Source: Calliopsis andreniformis
Taxonomy: Eukaryota; Arthropoda; Insecta; Hymenoptera; Andrenidae
Assembly: GCF_051401765.1 (NCBI RefSeq)
Contig: NC_135069.1
Location: 10,890,501 to 10,954,500, forward strand
Length of the DNA: 64,000 bases
Direction: 5' to 3'
Every line of letters begins with the position of its first letter. Position 1 is the stretch's first letter. A program made the position numbers and the translations under genes. The notes beneath the pieces were generated by a model. That model did no database searches. It saw only the letters and a program-made list of their open reading frames with translations, and was not told where the DNA came from. This document shows, piece by piece, positions 40,201 through 45,974 of this stretch.

Positions 40201-43200
40201 TGTGGAAACTGTTTTTTCAGGTCAAGTGAAAAGTACCGAGGACATTATTTTTCTCGAATATGACACATCATTACACTCTTACACAGGAGTGCCTGCACGA
40301 TTAAAGAGCATGTGCCATAAAGCCAAGCAGCAGAACCATAGTGCCCTAGAATCCTTGCTGATGAGCATGCCGTATTCTTTGTTTTCCCACGTTTGTATTA
40401 TCGTGCACGTTCATGTACAGAACAAATTTCTTTCTAATCGTTTTATTTTTTAATAGAATTCGCTTTCTTAGGTAGGACAACAAAGTGCTTTCGTAGATCA
40501 TCATAATCCACGGATTTGAGCGCCTTAGTCCCTTTTATTTCATACCTCTTCTACCTTCACTGTGATAGACTGCTGTTTTTCAGATAGAAACTTTTTTTAA
40601 CTATCAGTGAATTTTATAACGATATAGTTTCTCTTTAGACGCCGTAGACTGCGACCAGTGCGTGGGCATTTTGGAGGAACTGGAGAACATTGACGATGAC
40701 TGCGATAGACATGGTATTACATTCATTAAAACACAAGTAAGTGTAAAAGTTGTTCACCAAATATAAATTGATGGTTGAAGAACAGTGGAAGTTGAGAAAC
40801 CATTTTCTGAGATATTTGATCCTAACGTGTAGTTCTGTGCATTTTTAAATATCTGGAACTTAGTCTCATTCCTAGTCAATTCACCTGTTTTTTGTATGAC
40901 TCCAATGATTATTTTGGCTCTGGAGTCTAGATATAGTTTCGAGGTATTTGAAAATGATTAATTTTAGACTTGTACTATTCTTCTACTCATCGATTCTGTT
41001 AGAAATTTGTTTTGCCCTCTAGATATTGTGCTATATGCAACTTTCTATATTTTATACATTTTCGCAAAACCATATGGATTCTACCCTTTTTTGCATATTA
41101 AATTACAACTCACTGATTCTTCGTTTCTTAGGACTTCAACGTCGCAGAAGATTATGGGGTCACTGACTTTCCTGTATTAATATATTTCGAGAAACAAATA
41201 CCCAATGTGTTTGAAGGTTGGTGACATCCTTAACAGTTTAACAAAATATGCTGTCAGTAGGCATTTCTCGTAAGAAAACATTTTATATATTCTTGTGTGT
41301 AGGTGATCTGTCGGTAGAGGAGGAAGTGCTGCAATGGCTAATAACTCAAAGAACCGAGGATCGAATCGAGTTGATAACCAGAGTGATGTTGGAGACATCG
41401 GTAGAAGAAACCCAATACCTTGCTGTTTACTTCTGTAAGATACAGATTTTCTATATTGCGAACGTTCGTTTAAATGTATATAAAGAAAAATAGAATCTTG
41501 TTTTATATCGTAGACAAGCAAAATTGTCACATATGTGACGAAATTTTGGAAGGATTGGAAAGAATTGATGATGAGTGCGACGTATTTGGCATCCATTTGG
41601 TCAAAATACAAGATCCTCAACTGGCGAAGCGTTACTCGATCAAAACGTTCCCTGCTCTCGTTTACTTCAGAAACGGCAATCCCCTCTTATTTGAAGGTAT
41701 GCGTTAAATTTTTGTCCACAGAACATTGAAGATCGCTTTTAACCCTCAATCAAAGATTGCAGACTATTTCTACCAGCATTTCTAAACTTTAAAGTTTATG
41801 TAAGGTAATGTATAATACATAATAAGTAGGTATATTTCTACAATAAAGATTGGTAAAAAGAAAGTAAGGAAGAAAGAATCTGAAAAATTCTACGAGGTTT
41901 TTGGTACACTATGTGTACTACAACTTCTACACATAGTACTATTCCAAAAGCGATTTCCACAACTATGCTTTCCCTTTATTAGAAGACTATTGTCGACTGT
42001 AGAGGACAATCTGTGCAAAATACACTGATCTCGAATGTGTTATACTCTCAAAAGATATTATTTAGTCTCATTTCTCTAACAAGCTTGACCAAACTCGGTT
42101 GTTCAAATCCAAAAAACGTTACTGTCTTCCAGTCAAAAATGAGAGCTAGTCCTAGTCGATGATTTTCAATCCAAGTAATACAATACTAATTTCATTCATT
42201 TTATTTGTTCCATCTAATAGGTGATCTACAAAACGAAGAGTCAGTCCTTGAGTGGTTGATCGACGACGATAATCGAGAGTTAGCAGACGAAATCGAATCG
42301 GTTAATAATAGAATGTTGGAGAGACTTCTCGACCAATCTCCATTCCTAGCTGTCTTTTTCTGTGGGTCTTCAGATATTAGTACACTTTAATTAGAGTTCT
42401 GAATTGTATAAGAATTACTAAAGGTCGCCGTTTTATATCATATAGATGATGAAGACTGTCCTGAATGCGACGAGATCATGGAAGCTTTGGAGAAGATCGA
42501 CGGTGAGGCAGACTTATTTGGCATCGACTTCGTAAAGGTTTCTAGCCCCGAAGCTGCTGAAAAATTCGAAATTCATAATATCCCGTCGCTCGTTTATTTC
42601 CGCAAAAAGACACCGTTAATTTACGATGGCGATCTAACCCAAGAAGATAAAATTCTTCAGTGGCTTACTTCTCAAGACGTCTTTGAAATAAAGAACGAGA
42701 TCGAGGAAGTCAACAAGAAGATGTTGGACAAGTTGCTGGACGAGAATGAATTCCTGGCAGTCTTCTTTTGTAAATAATTGTTAAACTAACCTCAAATTAT
42801 CGATATAATTGTAATAAATAAATTTGAACTAATTTAATCAAATATTTTTCAGATGAACATGACAGTAGAGAAAGCGAAGAAGTGCATGAAAAGTTGGAAA
42901 ATATTGATGGAGAAACAGACAATTTAGACATCACGTTCGTGAAAATGGCTGATCCAAGATACGCTAGAAAATGGGGTGTTACAAAGCTTCCTGCCATTGT
43001 CTACTTTCGGAAGAGGTTCCCAAGTATTTATCGAGGTAAGAGCTTCCTACTGCGAATAATTACTTTATACAGTGGATGATCAAATTATTATGAACACTTC
43101 GAAATTATCTCTTACATATTTGAAGTTTTAGCAAGAATAGAACTTCAAATGATAAATTTTCTTCTTACAAAACATATTGTTGTACATTAATATCACCTGA

Positions 43201-44165
43201 CAACAATTATAAAACCTCTGAAATTTTTTTAAAGATATACATGTGATGAGGGTTTGTACTAGAGTTAATAATTTGCTGATTATAATAACTTAAACAGAGA
43301 AAAATTCAATTTCAACTTGGAAAGTGTCTTAGGTTTCCTCTTAAAACTCATTTTACTCAACGTAAACCCGAAGGCGCCAGTTTAAGACGATGATTGGAAT
43401 TATGTATTCGATTTATGACAAAAGACCAGCTTGCATGGATATGCATGGATGGAGGGGTAGAGACACTGCATGTGTCATCTTATGCTTTCCAGCATTCATT
43501 TGTTTGAAAAATTAGTACATATATCTATAAGTTTGAGTTATACAGGTACTGAACGATAAAAGTTTGACTTACAGAGGTAAACTTCGACTTATAGAAGTTT
43601 AGTTATTCTAAATTCGAGTTCTAGGGGTAAAAAGTCCACCTAAATGTGTGGTAAATAATTCGAGTTAAAGTAAGTTTCATTTCAATTTACAGAGGTTTTT
43701 ACAGCGGAACGAAAGGAAGTGAACAAAACTTTCATCTTGTAGAGGTTTTCGAATTAAAAGGGTTTTGAGTTCTCGAGGTTCGACTGTAAATAAATTGTCT
43801 ATCTACAATGTTAAAAACAAAAAGAAGGATACATATATATCACTATTATTTAAATCATATCACCAAAAACATAAAGCCTTCTATCTATTCCTAATAATTT
43901 GATCGATTACTGTAATCAAAATCATAGTCTCCCCAGATTATCTACATTAAAACCAATGATTTGTTTTCGGGTAACAGGTGACGTACACAAGGAACAAGAT
44001 GTGCTAGAATGGTTACGTAAGAACAGGTACCGTCAACCAGAGCTGAATATCTACATGTACATGCTGATCGCCATAACCGTCCTATTTGCTATGTATACTG
44101 GTTTCCTTTTGTCATGCTTCCGGTCGGAGCCAACGGCGTCCACGACGCATACAAAGCAAGCGTGA
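10036..44165 (+). CDS. Giant gene of 15 tandem thioredoxin-fold modules (calsequestrin/PDI-like), long membrane-anchored form
   Basis: About 25 exons give roughly 1620 residues, with the 5' end not found. Each module reads: an acidic helix plus strand ending AVLF, Tyr at the exon junction, CxxC or its relic, a helix (ELENIDDECD), strand GIxFVKIDD, AKEYGI, then a cis-Pro-type strand (PTLVYFExxIPxxYEG), and an acidic helix (DLxxEDxVLEWL). This is the thioredoxin/PDI order. Junctions are all phase 1 except one extra phase-0 intron in module 12, so modules can be skipped or swapped without loss of frame. The end is a single transmembrane segment with a short tail. ER/secretory location and redox or Ca2+-linked roles are inferred. 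From memory and unverified, the Drosophila locus l(2)01289 may be related. Exons inside are listed module by module. Confidence 0.85.
12119..12764. repeat. Two direct copies of a ~243-bp MITE (family B)
   Basis: Copies at about 12119-12363 and 12521-12764 start TAAGGTAAxTGTCCCA and end with its reverse complement (TGGGACATTTACCTTA; decayed in the second copy). They share long interior blocks such as CATAAAATAGTATATTCAG and CATCTTAAGTGTC. Both lie in the intron of module 1. Confidence 0.75.
15297..19660 (+). other. Intron between modules 1 and 2
   Basis: AT-rich, with one MITE (15891-16253). No additional thioredoxin half-module was found in either strand. Confidence 0.55.
15891..16253. repeat. 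Foldback MITE, family A
   Basis: Begins ACAGAGCGCTCGATGACAGG after TA and ends ACACCTGTTGTTAACTACTCTGT before AT. The inner blocks GGAGTGATTCTACATGCTAA and the paired GTCTGAC..GTCAGAC arms match the copies at 500-870 and 44713-45058. Confidence 0.75.
19661..20442 (+). CDS. Thioredoxin module 2 (exons 19661-19843 and 20299-20442)
   Basis: First exon 183 nt with KPDCKKC at the active-site position and LPVLVYYRHQIPIIYE. It ends in C before GTAAGC, so with the next exon (starting AC) the junction codon becomes His instead of the usual Gly. Second exon 144 nt: ELSREEDVLEWL, then IEDVTSKTL and LVVLF before GTACGT. Confidence 0.85.
20513..21145 (+). CDS. Thioredoxin module 3 (exons 20513-20695 and 21014-21145), CxxC lost
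   Basis: 183-nt and 132-nt phase-1 exons. The active-site position reads DHGDEDS, with no cysteine pair. IDDDCDKHGIQFVKIDDEKS and VPTIVYFEKQIPNVYDG are well kept. The second exon starts GDVENEDEILEWL. An (AAAAT)n run sits in the intron just before the second exon. Confidence 0.85.
20970..21000. repeat. (AAAAT)n microsatellite
   Basis: Six or so perfect AAAAT units in the intron, 13 bases upstream of the exon at 21014. Confidence 0.8.
21231..21545 (+). CDS. Thioredoxin module 4 (single 315-nt exon), CxxC lost
   Basis: Whole module in one exon with no intron at the mid-module Gly. Active-site position reads DNNDRKSQ. IDDECDQLGVIFVKIDN, MPGMLYFEKGIPTLYEG and NLEDEEKVLKWL follow in order, ending VAVLF before GTCAGT. 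The phase is 1-1 like its neighbours. Confidence 0.88.
21644..23157 (+). CDS. Thioredoxin module 5 (exons 21644-21826 and 23026-23157), CxxC lost
   Basis: 183- and 132-nt exons. Active-site position DKDQKKSQ. IDDDCDQHNIAFVKIHDPEE and FPTLVLFERRIPHVYEG, then GDLMNEDQLLGWLLHQKK and LAVLF. The intron contains a piggyBac-type MITE (21997-22335). Confidence 0.87.
21997..22335. repeat. piggyBac-type MITE with TTAA ends
   Basis: TTAACCGTTTGAGTGCCA at the left is matched exactly inverted by TGGCACTCAAACGGTTAA at the right. The TTAA at both ends fits the piggyBac target. About 340 bp, no transposase. Lies in the module-5 intron. Confidence 0.85.
23276..23590 (+). CDS. Thioredoxin module 6 (single 315-nt exon), CxxC lost
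   Basis: Active-site position DKDDKQD, then IDDELEKEGIVIIRMDN, LPTLVYFENKIPAIYEG and DLLNEDEVLEWL, ending VVAFF. The last base is A, so the junction codon with the next exon becomes Ser in place of the usual Tyr. Confidence 0.88.
24043..24402. repeat. pogo-like MITE
   Basis: Inverted ends TACGGTAGGACCTCGATTAA and (reverse complement of the right end) TACAGTGAAACCTCGAGTGA, about 360 bp apart. The CAGT-AACCTCG pattern is typical of pogo/Tigger terminal repeats. No transposase frame inside. Confidence 0.6.
24745..25222. repeat. Decayed foldback MITE, family A
   Basis: Carries the diagnostic order GAAGCTTTGCTTCCGAGTTA, a GTCTGA..CTATTCTATTG arm with its inverse CAGTAGAATAAGC, and a right end ACATGTAGACTCAC..AACACCTGTT. 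Longer than other copies, with insertions in the centre. Confidence 0.5.
25266..25595 (+). CDS. Thioredoxin module 7 (single 330-nt exon), modified cysteine pair
   Basis: The active-site region reads GDCDDGDEC: two cysteines five residues apart instead of CxxC. Then IDDELDETGIIFVTTED, FPTLAFFRNKEPLIFKG and DLEDEDEVLSWI, ending IVVFF before GTGAGT. Acceptor AG at 25264-25265 follows a T-rich tract. Confidence 0.87.
26280..26600 (+). CDS. Thioredoxin module 8 (single 321-nt exon), CxxC lost
   Basis: Active-site position KEGDKKSH. IDDECEEKDIDFVKISD, LPALAFYRHKFRQVYKG and DMMHEEAILEWILELR follow, ending LAVFF before GTAAGT. Confidence 0.87.
26725..26907 (+). CDS. Thioredoxin module 9, first half (183-nt exon, CEVC)
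   Basis: DDKCEVC at the active-site position, IDDDTDKHGIQFVKSND and FPALVYYETGVPIMYDG before GTAAGT. This is the splice hub of the locus. Its phase-1 donor can join in frame to the membrane tail at 27492, the Asp tail at 28792, the Lys-rich exon at 30725, or the ordinary second half at 35470. Confidence 0.87.
27492..27694 (+). CDS. Alternative last exon: half-module plus transmembrane tail
   Basis: Phase-1 acceptor (TTTTGTAG|GT) as in other second-half exons. Encodes GNLKNEERVLEWLIEQK, completing the thioredoxin fold, then one hydrophobic span (MMIIITGVLFFVTLISVVTI) and about 28 residues ending at TGA 27692-27694. Spliced to the module-9 first half it would give a shorter form anchored by its C-terminus. 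No clear AATAAA was noted close by. Confidence 0.75.
27695..28791 (+). other. Probable 3' UTR / intron between two alternative last exons
   Basis: AT-rich with runs of T. No further coding exon recognised. It may hold the 3' UTR of the membrane-tail form. Confidence 0.4.
28792..29255 (+). CDS. Alternative last exon: polyaspartate (calsequestrin-like) tail
   Basis: The frame entered by a phase-1 acceptor (ACGCAG|GT AAT GAT..) gives Gly-Asn, then 121 codons that with the Asn include about 100 Asp; the rest are mostly Asn, Glu, Gly, Ser or His. A non-repetitive tail (NLNKALKNILNKGKG.. EAEEEF) follows, to TGA 29253-29255. Upstream the frame is closed by a TAA at 28782, so splicing is required. 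Many interruptions are GAT to GAC, silent in this frame. Calsequestrin also ends in an Asp-rich Ca2+-binding tail after thioredoxin folds; a similar role here is inferred. The alternative is a non-coding GAT microsatellite. Confidence 0.6.
28797..29150. repeat. Imperfect (GAT/GAC)n trinucleotide tract
   Basis: Pure GAT runs at first, then mixed GAT/GAC/GAA/AAT/AAC. Overlaps the Asp-tail exon. All other frames are open too and would give Met/Thr, Ser or Val/Ile repeats. Confidence 0.9.
29256..30724 (+). other. Probable 3' UTR / intron between Asp-tail and Lys-rich exons
   Basis: Pyrimidine-rich CT tracts between about 30370 and 30710 lead up to the acceptor at 30724. No further coding exon recognised. 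Confidence 0.4.
30725..31062 (+). CDS. Alternative exon: Lys-rich basic tail
   Basis: Phase-1 acceptor (CTTACTGCAG|GC) after a long CT-rich tract. Encodes GDGCFYIGMGG, then about 90 residues rich in Lys, Ala, Ser and Thr (KVAKATKVSPVSKDKGK), to TAA 31060-31062. GC-rich, codon-like composition. A GTAAAT donor at 31037 would end it in phase 1 after FFGSG, so it might instead be internal and continue to a short exon at 31646 or beyond. Function not recognised; the basic tail contrasts with the Asp tail next door. Confidence 0.6.
31646..31701 (+). CDS. Speculative short last exon after the Lys-rich exon
   Basis: TACAG|GT acceptor in phase 1 gives GSVFTRVGSGLISIVGKP and a TAG. Joined to the donor at 31037 it would read FFGSGSVFTRVGSG. 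The polypyrimidine tract is poor, so this is only a possibility. Confidence 0.2.
34211..34246. repeat. (TTTA)n microsatellite
   Basis: About nine perfect TATT units. Confidence 0.9.
35470..35601 (+). CDS. Thioredoxin module 9, second half (132-nt exon)
   Basis: Starts GNLLDESEVLDWMVKQK, ends LAVIF before GTAAGA. Used when the long form reads past the three alternative tails, 8.6 kb downstream of the first half at 26725-26907. Confidence 0.82.
35602..36565 (+). other. Intron between modules 9 and 10
   Basis: Very AT-rich; nothing recognised. Confidence 0.6.
36566..36889 (+). CDS. Thioredoxin module 10 (single 324-nt exon), CxxC lost
   Basis: Active-site position KEEDPESP. The usual ENIDDE helix is varied (HVELIDDEAGEYGIKICRM). 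PPGITYFRKGKNINYDG and DIDDEEEILDWL follow, ending LAVFF before GTGAGT. Confidence 0.85.
37525..37650. repeat. Right-half fragment of foldback MITE family A
   Basis: TTTTAGGCATTTCTTCAACA.. CTTCATTTTCGTCTTGTTTT matches the right half of the 15891 and 44713 copies. No left half found. Confidence 0.45.
37774..38883 (+). CDS. Thioredoxin module 11 (exons 37774-37962 and 38746-38883, CKQC)
   Basis: First exon 189 nt with SNDCKQC, IDDEADGAGIKFVKIDDKQ and LPAILFFKMSSKEPVIYAG (two extra residues in the loop). Second exon 138 nt: GDLYDEEQILQWLMTQK, ending LAVYF. The intron carries two foldback MITEs. Confidence 0.85.
38081..38395. repeat. Foldback MITE with ~70-bp arms
   Basis: CACGGATTCCCTTCTTAAGT.. 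GAAATAAGGGGTGTCCTATT at the left is matched inverted by AATAGGATACTCATTATTTC.. GGAAAGAATTCGTG at the right. A central inner pair (GACGAGTCAGCA and TGCTGACTCGT) is also inverted. Confidence 0.75.
38497..38690. repeat. Short foldback MITE
   Basis: ACACCAGCGTTCGCGAACTG at the left and CGCGAACTGTTCGCTGGTGT at the right are inverted copies about 150 bp apart, with related GTTTACGAACTG and TTTGTAAAC blocks inside. Confidence 0.7.
39566..39735 (+). CDS. Candidate alternative exon with CDLC
   Basis: Phase-1 acceptor (AATGCTGCAG|GG). After the AVYF end of module 11 the junction codon becomes Trp: FW-NRTLCDLC, matching the thioredoxin pattern of aromatic residue then CxxC. It then turns basic (KNQRKQTRHKPDRRN) and has no thioredoxin helix or strand. 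It stops at TAG 39733-39735 or may splice at a phase-1 GTACAC donor (39674) to the exon at 40221. NRT is a possible N-glycosylation site. Confidence 0.4.
40221..40453 (+). CDS. Candidate alternative last exon (partner of 39566 exon)
   Basis: Strong acceptor (CTGTTTTTTCAG|GT) in phase 1 gives GQVKSTEDIIFLEYDTSLHS and about 60 more residues to a stop near 40453. No thioredoxin signature. The last ~20 residues look like non-coding sequence. It may be a tail of a rare form or chance. Confidence 0.3.
40639..41434 (+). CDS. Thioredoxin module 12 (exons 40639-40736, 41132-41216, 41303-41434; CDQC)
   Basis: AVDCDQC at the active site. The usual 183-nt first half is split by an extra phase-0 intron (98 + 85 nt = 183) between IKTQ and DFNVAEDYG. 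The third exon starts GDLSVEEEVLQWL and ends LAVYF. The total length matches the other modules exactly. Confidence 0.85.
41514..42361 (+). CDS. Thioredoxin module 13 (exons 41514-41696 and 42221-42361, CHIC)
   Basis: KQNCHIC, IDDECDVFGIHLVKIQDPQ, FPALVYFRNGNPLLFEG, then GDLQNEESVLEWLIDDD and LAVFF before GTGGGT. 183 and 141 nt, phase 1-1. Confidence 0.86.
42446..42769 (+). CDS. Thioredoxin module 14 (single 324-nt exon, CPEC)
   Basis: DEDCPEC, IDGEADLFGIDFVKVSS, IPSLVYFRKKTPLIYDG, DLTQEDKILQWL, then a charged helix and LAVFF before GTAAAT. Confidence 0.87.
42853..44165 (+). CDS. Thioredoxin module 15 and transmembrane C-terminus (exons 42853-43035 and 43978-44165)
   Basis: Active-site position EHDSRES, no cysteines. 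IDGETDNLDITFVKMADPR, LPAIVYFRKRFPSIYRG. The last exon starts GDVHKEQDVLEWLRKNRY, then a hydrophobic span (IYMYMLIAITVLFAMYTGFL) and a short Ser/Thr-rich tail to TGA 44163-44165. Topology by inference: modules in the ER lumen or outside, tail in the cytosol. Confidence 0.85.
43520..43795. repeat. pogo/Tigger-like remnant
   Basis: Ends GAGTTCTCGAGGTTCGACTG on the right, the usual pogo-type terminal pattern inverted. Interior has repeated GAGTTATACAGGT / GACTTACAGAGGT-like units. The left end is decayed. Intron of module 15. Confidence 0.4.
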
Positions 44166-44395
44166 AAATTAGAGTGAAAGAAAAGCTAGGAAATACGAGA
44201 AATGCCAGTACAGACTCGTGGCTGCTGCTGCGCAAACGTGCGTTCTTGTTGCTCCGATTTCTTTTATGTACGACTAGTGAACATCGTTCGTCCGGAACGA
44301 ACGCCCCATTCAGAGGCTTGACAATTCAACAAGGACGACGATGAAACCTGTCGTTTTGCACAGCATCGATGAGCAGCATGTTTTGTTAGCCGATT

Positions 44396-44401
44396 AATAA
44401 A
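44396..44401 (+). promoter_or_regulatory. Poly(A) signal AATAAA of the thioredoxin-module gene
   Basis: AATAAA 231 bases after the TGA at 44165, the first canonical hexamer noticed downstream. Confidence 0.6.
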
Positions 44402-44712
44402 AATATATCTTGCACTATGCTACGTTAAAGTCGTCCGTAAATTCCATGAGCACGATCGAATGAAAATTAAAGACGATGCTGTCGTGACACGTTCTATGTA
44501 CATGTAAACGTGGACCAAATCTGTCGATGTTCCGAGAAGAAATCTAGACCTCTGTCAAATGAAAATAGTTCGTACAGTTTAAGTATTGATAATATGGACG
44601 ATGGGGAGAAATACGTGTAGGTAGCTTGAATTATAGTACCCCACGTTTCATCTAGTTATCATGTCTTAGAGAATTTCGTACTGTTATAGAAAATTTAATT
44701 ACCTACTATTAT

Positions 44713-45058
44713 ACGGGGTGTTCGATGGCGGGAGTCAGAAAGTTTAAAGGGCGATTCTATATCTTAAAATAAAACGAAAATCAAAAATGAGGAAAATGCG
44801 TTTGAAGCTTGAAAACGATTAAAATTCAGCCACAATGTGTCTGACTTTAGATTTATTCTATTGCTAACGTGCACTACCAGGTTAGGCATAATGATGTCAG
44901 TATAAAGTTCCAAGTCAGACACATTTCACGCGAATTTTAGGCGTTTTGCCAACAATTAATAGTTCTGAAACACAATTTTGTCATTCTTGATCTTCATCTT
45001 ATCTTAGCTTGTAGAATCACTTCTTACAATTTATGACACCTGTCATCGAACACCCTGT
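44713..45058. repeat. Foldback MITE, family A, best-preserved ends
   Basis: Starts ACGGGGTGTTCGATG and ends CATCGAACACCCTGT, flanked by AT/TA, which suggests a Tc1/mariner-type TA target. The inner arms GTGTCTGACTTTAG and AAGTCAGACAC match the other copies. Confidence 0.8.
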
Positions 45059-45908
45059 ATTGCAACACTTTATTTATTATCTTCAATTGTATTGCTTCGT
45101 AATGAATATTATATTATATTGAAACCACTTTGTATTGTATCAAACCTCTGATTGCAAGATCAAAGCCAGAGTCTTTGCTATTACTACATACTATATTATT
45201 ATTAATAATTAATCAATATGTATAAATTATTATAATTTAAGGAATGTTAGTGGTACATTATCGCAGACAAGTATTTATATCTGTTCTCTTACTTTTACAT
45301 TTTTTAATGTAACTATATACGCATATCACACTTAATAATTTTGACAGTGGTCTTACATACGAATATTCATCTTTGGTCCACGTACATTAGGTATGTTTTC
45401 GAAGATTAATTGTCAGAATTGTTGCGTTAATTTATGTTTCATTACCTTAAAATGTTTTATGGTAATGAATCATTACCAACTCTTGTTAAATAGATATGTA
45501 AAATGATAAAGATGTACATGCAACAAATGATACTGCCTGTTGCTATCTAGACCATTAGGGAAACTAATGATGTCAGTGAATTATAAGGAATGAAGAATGA
45601 ATCTTTGGACCAATTCCAATCTGTTTAAGTGCCACTTTTATCTGCTAATTGTAAATAATATACTAGTGTGAATAATATTAAAGAATAAATGAATAATTAT
45701 AAAGAAAACAAATTGATTTTCCTCCCCTTTTACATTTCATTTTCTCATTTTTGTAGGAACAAACATAGATTACTCAATATATACAAATAACTTTAGAGAT
45801 TTCAAATATTTCGTCATAAAGTCGTCATAAACGTCATAAAATAGAAAAGTGCGGGTACCAAACTGTATTTGACTGCATTGCTTGTGGTAGTCACGCTCTT
45901 CCACTTTA

Positions 45909-45974
45909 TGACGTCACTGAAAAAATTTTGAAGGAGGCATAAATACCCTGCACGACTGGAGCACCTAGTCACTC
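45909..45974 (+). promoter_or_regulatory. Promoter-like arrangement: CRE, TATA-like box, initiator
   Basis: A perfect TGACGTCA at 45909-45916, CATAAATA at 45938-45945 and TCACTC at 45969-45974 (about 30 bases after the TATA-like box) are spaced like a core promoter. No open frame of note follows, so any transcript would be non-coding or spliced. Confidence 0.3.
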
